From NCBI GenBank assembly GCA_964017155.1, contig OZ024865.1, forward strand, positions 15,033,333 to 15,097,332: a DNA stretch of 64,000 bases, given 5' to 3'. The translations under genes were made by a program, and so were the position numbers. The stretch is from Oasisia sp. SBJ-2009. Lineage: Eukaryota > Annelida > Polychaeta > Sabellida > Siboglinidae. Every line of letters begins with the position of its first letter. Within the stretch, counting starts at the first letter, position 1. The notes below the pieces were generated by a model that was not told the origin of the DNA, did not search any database, and saw nothing but the letters and a program-made list of their open reading frames with translations. Below, in pieces: positions 36,804-47,200 of this stretch.

Positions 36804-38780
36804 TTAATAAGACATTGACTTGAAGTACAAACATCAATACACTATGCCATTTATAAAGAAGCACTTAACCAAGCTACAGCTGAAATTATAAATTCAAAGA
36901 GAAGCTATGAACAAAAATTAGCTTTTAATATAAAACATGACAGCAAGAGTTTTTATGCGTATGTTCGAAGTAAACAGAAAGTTCAGGATAAGGTCGGACC
37001 TCTAGAAGATAGTGATGGAAACATAATAACAGAGGGATTCTTAATGGCAGAAAACCTAAATGAATACTTTAGTTCGGTATTTACCAGGAAAATATTAGTG
37101 CATTACCAGTACCAGAGACTAAATTCGAAGGGAGAGAGTCAGACTATTTAGGACAACTAATTGTAACACCAAAAATGGTAGCTAAGAAAATAAGGGACAT
37201 GAAGGATAATAAGTCACCTGGAGTGGATGGGATTCCTCCCAAATTACTACTGGAAATTGTAGAACAAATTAGCACACCACTTGCAACAGTGTTCAATTTG
37301 GCATTAGAGGAAGGAGTAGTTCCGTTAGAATGGAAAGAAGCAAACATCATACCATTATTTAAAAAAGGATCAAGAAGCAAGTCAGAGAACTATAGACCAG
37401 TGAGTTTAACATCGGTGATTTGTAAACTATTAGAAAGACTAATTAAAGATCACTTGGTTGATTTTCTTGTTAAAAATAACTTGATTAACCCATCTCAACA
37501 TGGGTTTCTAAAAGCGAGGTCATGCTTAACAAATATCTTATGTTTTTTGGAAGATGTCACAAAGTGGGTAGATGAGGGATCACCAGTAGATATAATATAC
37601 TTAGATTTTAAAAAAGCTTTTGACAAAGTGCCACATCAAAGATTACTACTTAAACTGAAGGCCCATGGCATAGGCAATGTTATGATTAACTGGATAGAAA
37701 AATGGCTTATTGATAGAAGACAAAGAGTAGTAGTTGATGGGGAGGTTTCAAACTGGAAATCGGTTTTGAGTGGAGTACCGCAGGGATCAGTATTGGGACC
37801 TATTTTGTTCTTAATATATATCAATGATTTGGATGATGATATAACAAGCAAGGTGTTGAAGTTTGCGGATGATACAAAAGTGTTCAGAAAAATAAAAAGT
37901 GATACAGATAGACAGCAATTACAAGATGATCTAAATAAGTTGACCGAATGGTCTGAGAAGTGGCAAATGCTGTTTAATTATGGGAAGTGTAAATGCCTCC
38001 ACACAGGACATGGGAATGAAGATGCACAATATACAATGGGTGATACTGTACTAAATACTACCATAAAGGAAAAAAGACTTAGGGTTAACTATTAGTGCTG
38101 ATATGAAGGTATCGGAACAGTGTGCAATTGCAGCAGCGAAGGGAAACCAAATTCTTGGATTAATTAGGCGAAATATAGTGTACAAGGAAAAAGAACTAAT
38201 AATACCACTGTACAAAACAATAGTTACGCCTCATTTAGAATATTGCATACAGGCATGGAGGCCATATCGCAAGAAGGATATTGATATACTAGAAAGAGTA
38301 CAAAGAAGAGCAACCAAAATGATACAAAAACTCAGGAATATTAGTTATGAAATGCGTCTAAAAGAATGTGGATTAACAACACTAGAAACCAGGAGACTGC
38401 GAGGAGATCAGATAGAAGTTTTTAAAATATTGAATGGGTATGAACATATTGACAGAAATATGTTTTTCTCAGTTAAGGAAGAGAGAAGGACTAGAGGACA
38501 TGGATGTACATTAGCAAAGAAGCAGTGTAGATTAGATATTAGAAAATTTTCATTTTCACAAAGAACAGTAAATGAATGGAACAGATTATCGGCTGATTGT
38601 GTAAGTGCTAGTAGTGTTAATATGTTCAAAAATAAAATTGACATGTACCTAAAAAGGGCGGGGTACATTTAGATAGATAGGTTTGACTCTCGATAAGCCA
38701 AAGGGCTTCCTTGTCCACCTGCCATCTTGAGTTGATTCTCTAGGTGGCAATCTTGTTAAATCTTGTTAAATCTTGTTAAA
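36804..38780 (+). mobile_element. 5'-truncated CR1-like LINE with long TSD
   Basis: The element lacks the endonuclease. It ends with a 3' UTR holding the AAGCC/GGCTT mini-hairpin (38695-38708) and three TCTTGTTAAA tail repeats (38751-38780). RT coding sequence runs from about 36845 in three frames: a one-base loss near 37085 and one extra A in the A-run near 38073 break ORF2. It is flanked by the 28-bp duplication, and the paralogous block at 61896-61922 has the empty site. Two more fragments of this family are at 43119 and 58488. Confidence 0.92.
37175..38672 (+). pseudogene. LINE ORF2 reverse transcriptase, frameshifted
   Basis: Frame 37175-38095 gives 306 codons: KSPGVDGIPPKLL, NYRPVSLTSVICKLLE, IIYLDFKKAFDKVPH, SGVPQGSVLGP and the catalytic FADD. 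After the +1 slip in the A-run at about 38073 it resumes from 38103 to 38672 (PLYKTIVTPHLEYCIQAWRP, RRLRGDQIEVFKILNG, SFSQRTVNEWNRLSA). Upstream homology back to 36845 (DSDGNIITEGFLMAENLNEY) is in another frame. Recent but inactive. Confidence 0.9.
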
Positions 38781-38808
38781 CATTTATTTCATGTAAACCC
38801 ATAAACAG
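38781..38808. repeat. LINE target-site duplication, right copy
   Basis: Matches 36776-36803 with one mismatch; its sequence continues into flank that matches the paralogue near 61850-61895. Confidence 0.9.
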
Positions 38809-40048
38809 GTACATACAAATATATCCAAACCACAGGCATAAAACATATTGTGTTTAAATTGTAAACCAGTACATATGTAAATTTCTGTATTAATGATAAA
38901 GGTATGAAAGAAATATGTTGTACAATGTATAAACAAAATGTAAACGCTCAATAAAAGCAATTCATTTACAAAACATTTTCATAGCTAATCCACATGGGAC
39001 CGCAAGTAGTCTGTGTACAATTACACACATTCTATCATGTCATTGTAAGAGTGAAAAAAAATTCTATCTAAAACCATACTCAGTATTATTTACGCTATGA
39101 CGTGTCAACTGTATCGATAGCATCACTGGCATGATTAATTAATGTTAATGAAATTGTAACATATATCTTCGTTATCCTTTAAATAATATCAAATCATTAA
39201 CCAATATCACGTTGTCTTATAACACTGACTAATTTGTTATTGTCCATAATTATAAATATTTTGACATTTAAAATGAAAGTCACTTGGTTTCATATCCCTG
39301 CATGCCGTATTTATAGGATTATACATAATATCATTGTAAAAATCAAATATTGCACAAACATATTCAGCAAAGTTTGAAGACATGTGGGCATTGGCGCAAT
39401 AATAATAATACATTATTGTTATCAAATAAAAGTCTGCATAAATATAACTAATACTTATATAAACTATAAGTCAGCATAAATATTATATAATACATGTCTG
39501 GCATAAACATTACTAGTACAATAATTGTGTAGCAAAACATTACAATTATATATTGCAAATGGAGAGTAATGGTAATATTAATTTGCCCATTGTTCTGCAG
39601 ATAACTCGTGTCGTTACTGTTTTGTATGTCTATGACATTCGATATCACGCAGTATGTGATGTTGTCTATACCATTATCACTACACATAAATGTCCAGTAT
39701 ATCCCATTTGTCCTATTCACATCACTAACATTGTTTACCAAGGCCTCAACATCGACAAACAACAGCAATGCGTGTATACTTTTACTATAGACTTCCTGTA
39801 TGATACATTTGTCAAAAGTCAAAGCATACTGATCTTTGCCATGTATGGATATTGTCATGACATATGCTTGAGCAATGTCCTCTCCCAGTTGACATTGTTT
39901 CAACAGATGCGTGTGTAACATCACACTGTTTGCCATACAAGTTAACAAATGTCTCTCGAAATGGTCTTCCACGATCTGGAGCATTTGACTGAAGAATTAT
40001 AATGGTGGTTAGTTCGTGGGATGTTGACGTTGTGGCGCAGGAGCTCGA

Positions 40049-40339
40049 TTAGAGATCGATTACACCACGGTTATACACCAAGGTATATAACCACAAGGTG
40101 TAAGGCAAAATCAACCGACCGACCGAGCTGTAGAAGTCTGCCCACCCTTCACGGACCCAGCGCCAGCCGGAGATCTGGAGCAGAACTCGACAGAAGACGG
40201 GCGTCAGTTTGGAGAAGACGCGTTCTTCGTCTTTCATTCTGTCTCCGGCGTCGCGCAAGATTCGACCGATCCGCTGTAACATTGCTTCATCGACGTTGTC
40301 CATTGGCTGTGTCTTCGCACAACGTTTCTCGTTACCCAT
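40049..40339 (-). CDS. Bcl-2-like family copy 2 (BH3 motif)
   Basis: 96 codons from ATG at 40339, the start conserved with copy 3 (MGNEKRC). The sequence IGRILRDAGDRMKDEERVFS contains L-R-D-A-G-D, the BH3 signature. It is followed by KLTPVFCRVLLQISGWRWVR and a hydrophobic stretch (LILPYTLWLYTLVY) that might act as a membrane anchor. It ends at TAA after NRGVIDL. Homologous sequence continues in the same frame past the stop (TTSTSHEL ... SNAPDRGRPFRETFVNLYGK near 39929-39985), and third-base changes versus copy 4 suggest that extension was once coding. TATATAAG at 40556-40549 sits about 215 bp upstream. Family membership rests on short motifs; function is unknown. Confidence 0.5.
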   Translation of the reverse strand: MGNEKRCAKTQPMDNVDEAMLQRIGRILRDAGDRMKDEERVFSKLTPVFCRVLLQISGWRWVREGWADFYSSVGRLILPYTLWLYTLVYNRGVIDL

Positions 40340-41059
40340 GGCGTCGTCTTCTGACTGTCTTCTCCGAACTAAACAATCAACTTGATTGCCAAATCTCCCC
40401 GGTTGGCAGGTCTCCTTCGCTCGTAGTTTGTATGTACACAAACACGTCTCTGTGAAACAAGTTATCGGTTATCTGCGCGCAGTTAGACTCTGTGTGTAAT
40501 GTGATAACAAGATTTACTTGTTCATGTGTCTGGTTAGGTTTCGGCGCACTTATATAGGTCTACACTGTTGGAATAACCGTCCCCTTTCTTTATAAATAGA
40601 TAGATCGTGTTTATCTATCTTTATGTATTGCGTACTTTCTACAATTACTATAGCGCTAGTGTCTGTGTTTGGTTATTTATGGAAGGGACAATATCTGTGT
40701 AATCATAATTGTATAAGCAATGGTCATCTAATCGTCCTCTCGTGAAAGAAAAAATAAAAGAGTCGACCCAATGAAGGCCATGTCATGACTTAATGACATA
40801 GTGGTGGGTATAGGATCGACATCTTGCGGCTTTTATTCTTGCTTAGGCTTACGTCATCTTCAGTCCTTCGATTCATGACAAATCCAAAAATGGTTGTTAT
40901 TAATTATACTGATATGTTCAATTTATTAAACCATTAATGTCTTCTCATCCCACGTATGTCATTATTAAAAGACATTTCAACATCATAACAACATCACAAG
41001 ACAGCAACAATAACAACGCACGTAAACATAGAGTATATCAATCGGCAGCAACTTTGTGA

Positions 41060-41249
41060 AAGTGGTTCGCCCGTTCGTGGTCCGCCATTTAGTTTGGACC
41101 CATGAACGCAGAGCACCAATCACCGATGTTGTAACATCACCGCGCACTGGCGCCTTCGGTACTTGTTTATTAAAGTTGCGTTAGAAAACCAAAATGATTC
41201 TTTCATATTCGTTTACTTTTTCATTACCTCATAATTGTTAACATTCAAA
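41060..41249 (+). promoter_or_regulatory. probable RAD9 promoter
   Basis: GC-richer segment before the RAD9 start with CCAAT (41114-41118) and a GCGCACTGGCGCC phrase (41152-41164) resembling NRF1-type sites; no TATA box. Placement is inferred from position. Confidence 0.4.
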
Positions 41250-44200
41250 ATGAAAGGCGTTATTCCAGGAGTTAATGTGAAAGGTAATAGTGTGAAAGAT
41301 TGCACAGATCCTATTGACATATTTTTTGTAACTTTTTTGTGAGCGATAATATAGAAATCATATTTGCATGTGCAGTTGCTAGGGCTTGGATTAAATTTGC
41401 AGGTTAGTGAAGCCTTTCCAGTAACAGAAAAATAAGTCTGGCCTTGAATAAAGCAATGGACATGACATCTGTCTAGTGGGCGTATCCTCCATTACCAAGC
41501 TACGTGCCATCCAGTTTCAAAACAAAATTTATTGGGATAATGCCAGAGTTAACCATAAGCATAACTAAGTCTAATAGGACGTTGTTGCGTAGCCTAGCAT
41601 CGGAACCGTGTTCGCTGATGATAAAGGTCCGAGCACTCAACGCGCATGCGCCTACTTTGACTTTCCCCGGTGCTCGGACGGGGTGCGACAGGCCGAGCAT
41701 CGGAATCGTGTTTGTTTGTGATAATGGTCCGAGCATTCAACGCACAGGCGATTTTTGGTCGTACTTTCACGTTACCCTTCGCATCAGTATCAGTACGGGT
41801 GCGTAATTGTACTACTGATACTAGCGATTCATAAGGATATTCGATTAATATTTAATTTATAAGTCTATTATAACAAGTCATAGCCTATGGAAAAAAATGA
41901 AATAAATACTTAAAATTTATAAGCCCAATTGCATGATTTGAAATGTTTTTTGCGTTAATGGTATGAATCTAAGTACGTAATATATACCCATAACGACATT
42001 ATAATGAATAAATATGCTCGGCTGCCGTGAGAAAGAGCGGAAGTAAGATGCAACACGTGACAATTGGCGCATGCGCGTTGAGTGCTCAGACATATAATGC
42101 CGAGGTACAGGGTTCAGATGCTCGGCTACGTAAAAAAATAATACCCTTTAAATTGTTTAACTTTTCCACCTTCTAGACAGCAGGCTTTCCATTACAAAAT
42201 ACTTTGTGGCCAATTGTGGGCAGAGGAGCCAGCTCCCTTCTTTTAAATTAAAATTATTTTTATTTGCAATATTGCAGAACCAGACTGACTTAATCACAAA
42301 ACTGTCATAGTTTTGTAAATTAAATATTTATCTAGTTTTAAACATTTTGCAGTGTTTGGCCGGGCTGTCCATTCCCTCTCACGGATTGGAGAAGAATTAT
42401 ACTTTGAACCACTTGAGCATGGGGTAAGTCACTGGCATGTAGGGTACATATCACTGTATCACTGAATCACTAGCGGGTGTGTTTACAAGTACCACTGAAC
42501 ATGGCCAAGTACCACAAGACCTTGGGGGTAAATAAAAGGTAAGTTCTTGTAATACAGTATCCTATCCTCAGGATTGCTCAAAGTATTTTACATATCCGTC
42601 CCAGTACATCTAGAACATCTGAACATGAAGTAAATACCACTAAAACTAGTACCGGTACATCAGGAAGCGTACCAAAAACCATGTTATTGACCACCTCAAG
42701 ATGCTAGGCGTGTCCATCTGAATAATGAACACTTTAATACTGCAAATTGATTTTCACATTGATAAAACCTTTGCTTTCACATGCCTCTGATTTACAAGGA
42801 TTCAGGTGCAAAATTTTACGAGTTATCTGGCGATGGCGAGTTACAACTAGGTTGACAATTTAGAAATTTCTGATATTTTTTAATACCCAACTAATTATTT
42901 TCCATACATCTTTATTAATAATTTATTAATATGAATGCATTGTTGTTATTGTAATGCATTTTATGTAATATTTATTTGACTTATTTATTTTGCGAGACCA
43001 CATTTTAGTTAGTAGCATTTATTTAGAGGCATTTTAGAATTTTTAAATATTTATTATTTTATGTATGATACTAATTCATGTACAGTTTGATAAGAAATAA
43101 TAGTATTACTTTTTGTTAGACTCTCGATAAGCCAAAGGCTTCCTTGTCCACATGCCGTCTGGAGCTTAGTTAGTTCTAGAAGGCAATCTTGTTAAAAATC
43201 AGTTTAGGTTAATTTCTCTGTGCTGTCTGGCCAATATTGACCCTATCACAGGTGTGAAAAAAATACCTTATTATTCTCGTGTATTCATGACTGTCTCAAG
43301 GCCAGGAGCTGTTTAAATGTCTCACTGTTACAGCTGGCTCTGAGAACTGTGAATTCGTCCCGCTCCGCCTACGGCTGTTTCCTCTTTGCTCCGACCTTCT
43401 TCCTCCACTATGATGACGGCTCCGGTCACATCAACTCTGCCGATGCCACCGACAACCTTGTACGCTGCAAGATAGCAATGAAGGTAAGAACACCGTCCAT
43501 TGCAGTGTCCCTGTGATCCATGGTCTTACTTAATCGATTCTCTATCGGCTGTGTTGATGACTGACTAGCCATGTCTGTGTAGTTGTTTCAGATATGTTTA
43601 TGTAGTTTCAGTCATGTCTAGTTGTTTCAGTTATGTTTATGTTGTTGTTTCAGTCGTGTCTGTAGTTGTTTCACATATGTTTATGTTGTTGTTTCAATCA
43701 TGTCTGTGTAGTTGTTTCAGTTATGTCTATAATATTGTTGTTCCAGTCGTGTCTGTGTAGTTGTTTCAGCCATGTATCTGGTAATGTTTGACTGGTAGTT
43801 TCAGTGTAGGTCAATTTTGTTTGCTGTCTGCTCACTATTGACCCTACCAAAGGTGTGAAAAAGTTCTGTCCTGACACTTGAGCCAGTCAGTCTATGTGAG
43901 GCAGTGCTTTGCCTTTTGTTAGTATTTTTATGTGTATTTGGTTGTAATTGCAAATACTTTTCAAATATAGACCAAATATCAAATACAAATACATGCCCTA
44001 ATGTAATTTTCAATTAAAAAAATACACAAAATTTCTGTATTCAAAGACAAATTCCAATATGTCCTTGGACCCACCCTGGTGTCTGTTGTTCCAGCCGTGT
44101 CTGGGAGTCTTCAAGTCTCTGTCACTCCTGGAGAAGTCAGTGGAGCGATGTGTCGTCTCGCTCCGCATGGACAAGGCCAGACTCACCTTCCAACTCCACT

Positions 44201-47200
44201 GTCGACACGGTAAGATCATACGCCCCCTGGGAGATCACACACCCCCTGGGAGATAACACGCCCCCTGGGAGATCACACGCCCCCTGGGAGATCACTCGCC
44301 CCCTGGGAGATCACACGCCCCCTGGGAGTATGGCTACTAAGGCTAGGACGAAATTCTATTCGTAATCAAAAAATTTGAATATTCGACCCTTTTTCTACTA
44401 TTCGATTTAGCAGTAAAACGAATCCGGTACCCCCGTGGTCAGATCATTTGATATTCTAATTAAATTCGAAGCCACTGAATATGTATTCTGTTCTATTCAT
44501 TTTTTTATTTCCGTGATATTTTATTCAATTAGGATTCAAAAGAAATGTTATGTTCACGTTAACCCTAATGGCTACACCACTGCCTGTCAGGACATATCGC
44601 CTCACACTTGGCATTACGGTACACAACGATCCTTGCACATATATTAATTTTATTTTTATGATTTCAAGTTATATATTATATAGTGTTAACAAGTCAGTAA
44701 CTTAAATGTCGTAGTTCTATTCTAGACATCATTGATTAATCTGTGAAAGTTTGGTGCTCGAGGTTAAAACCATGTAAGAAGAAGATATTAACATAATCTC
44801 AGTACATTGAGTTGCTTATTATTAATTATCAATATAGTATTTGTTTTATGCATATGATTTTACGATTTGTTTTGCAGGAATCGTGAAGACCTACAACCTT
44901 GCCTTCATCGAGTGCGAAACATTGCAGGCAGTCTTCTCTAAAGAACACTGCCCCAACAGTCTACTGGCTCAGTCTAGGTAGAGTTTCAGTCTTCTCTAAA
45001 GAACACTGCCCCAACAGTCTACTGGCTCAGTCTAGGTACAGTTTCAGTCTTCTCTAAAGAACACTGCCCCAACAGTCTACTGGCTCAGTCTAGGTACAGT
45101 TTCAGTCTTCTCTAAAGAACACTGCCCCAACAGTCTACTGGCTCAGTCTAGGTACAGTTTCAGTCTTCTCTAAAGAACACTGCCCCAACAGTCTACTGGC
45201 TCAGTCTAGGTACAGTTTCAGTCTTCTCTAAAGAACACTGCCCCAACAGTCTACTGGCTCAGTCTAGGTACAGTTTCAGTCTTCTCTAAAGAACACTGCC
45301 CCAACAGTCTACTGGCTCAGTCTAGGTACAGTTTCAGTCTTCTCTAAGGAACACTGCCCCAACAGTATACTGGCTCAGTCTAGGTAGAGTTTCAGTCTTC
45401 TCTAAGGAACACTGCCCCAACAGTATACTGGCTCAGTCTAGGTACAGCTTCAGTCTTCTCTAAGGAACACTGCCCCAACAGTCTACTGGCTCAGTCTAGG
45501 TACAGTTTCAGTCTTCTCTAAAGAACACTGCCCCAACAGTATACTGGCTCAGTCTAGGTAGAGTTTCAGTCTTCTCTAAAGAACACTGCCCCAACAGTAT
45601 ACTGGCTCAGTCTAGGTAGAGTTTCAGTCTTCTCTAAAGAACACTGCCCCAACAGTATACTGGCTCAGTCTAGGTAGAGTTTCAGTCTTCTCTAAAGAAC
45701 ACTGCCCCAACAGTATACTGGCTCAGTCTAGGTAGAGTTTCAGTCTTCTCTAAGGAACACTGCCCCAACAGTCTACTGGCTCAGTCTAGGTAGAGTTTCA
45801 TCTTCAAGAAATCTTTTTTAAATATTTTGGAAATTTTTGCTTTTGATGTAGGAGATGCTATAAGATGTTTGTGACATTTATAAAGTAAAAAATTGTATCA
45901 CGACAGAAATGACTTACATAAACATTTGTGTTGTGCTCTACTTCAATTAGGTTCAGATCACTCCGTTGTAGTCTTTGTGTAGTAATTGCAATTTGGCTTA
46001 ATACTTCCAGGAGAAGTTGAGAAAATTAACAGATCTAGTAGATGTGAAATGTTTTGTACAGGTATTTCCTGCGATATATATCTAAGAACTCACTTGGTTC
46101 CTTTCCAGATTATTATGTGACGTCGTCGCAAATTTCCAGACAAACCAGGAAGAGATCAGTTTCATTGTGACCAGCGATCACGTCTGCATCAAGAACTACG
46201 TGGAGGACGAGATAGGTATGACACGCTCACACTTTATCCATTGCCGTACGACAGGCCCGTCTAGCGCAGAGGTGTCAACTTGTACGGTTTTCCCGTAAGC
46301 CTTACGCATTTTTGCGATCTGCACGGGCTTACGGGCGTACGATACAATCCTTACGGATATTTATGATTTTGCTAAAACAAATATTTGTGCGATCTCCATG
46401 AAATATTTCAAAACGGCGCTGAATTTTACTGTGAAATATTTTATTTACAAAATGGCGGCGGACAGAGCAGCAAATCACCCCGTTTCCAATTAACCAAACG
46501 CAAACAAATTCTACCTAATTTACCCAACTGGGAGTGGATAATTAGTTTTATTTCTGGCTGGCTATTGTCTTGCGTGTTTTTCTGTGTCACCGGACAATGG
46601 GAATGCCTGTTAACTAATTGCAATCGAGTCTGAGGCTGAGCTCATCCTTGTGCAGACACCAGTGGTGCGGACAACAAACTGAACAATGCCCTGAATTGCA
46701 GTTATTTAAATCACTTCTTACTTAGATGATTGAGCATTGAAAGCAGTCTAATAAATAACTAGGTGCAATGCATACCCCTCGTTGAAATTGTTTATAAGCT
46801 TTATTGGAAATCCCGCGAACAGCTTCGATACCCTATTATCACCCATCGTATACGTTCCAATCTTGTAGAATGAAGTGCAATCCATTCACATCTATACAAA
46901 TAATGTATGTACTTTTTGGCTAAGCATTATTATTTGAGTATATTAGACATGTAAATTAAAAACATATTCTTGTTATTATCAACTGACGAAAGCATGGTGA
47001 TTTAAATATCTCCCATCATGCCTCTGTCACCATGGCTTAGTTTGGCTCACAAAAAATAAATGCCATGTTCAAGTTTTACATGTAGAGATTATGTTAGTTG
47101 TGTAATAAAATATCATATAGATGCTGCTGCTTTTCATGCAAGGTATTCTTTGCAACGTATGATACATATCAGAAGTTGAAAAAAATTACTATGCTCATGT

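Larger units (their letters stand above)
36700..40755 (-). repeat. segmental duplication block, copy A (inverse of 59325-61990)
   Basis: Outside the inserted LINE (36804-38780), this block read on the minus strand matches the plus strand of 59325-61990 from promoter (GTCCCTTCCAT...AAATAACCA) through the Bcl-2-like frame and 3' sequence to a GAGTGTCTCCGAGTGTAT phrase near 36705-36725. Order is preserved and divergence moderate. Confidence 0.85.

Noticed and set aside
39448..39984. 178-codon minus-strand frame with a hydrophobic end
   Set aside because: Differences from the paralogue fall on third bases of another frame, so this frame is probably not the one once selected.
44932..45800. Regular repeats resembling a CRISPR array
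   Set aside because: Units are contiguous copies of exon/intron sequence without unique spacers, in a eukaryotic gene; the same applies to the other minisatellites.
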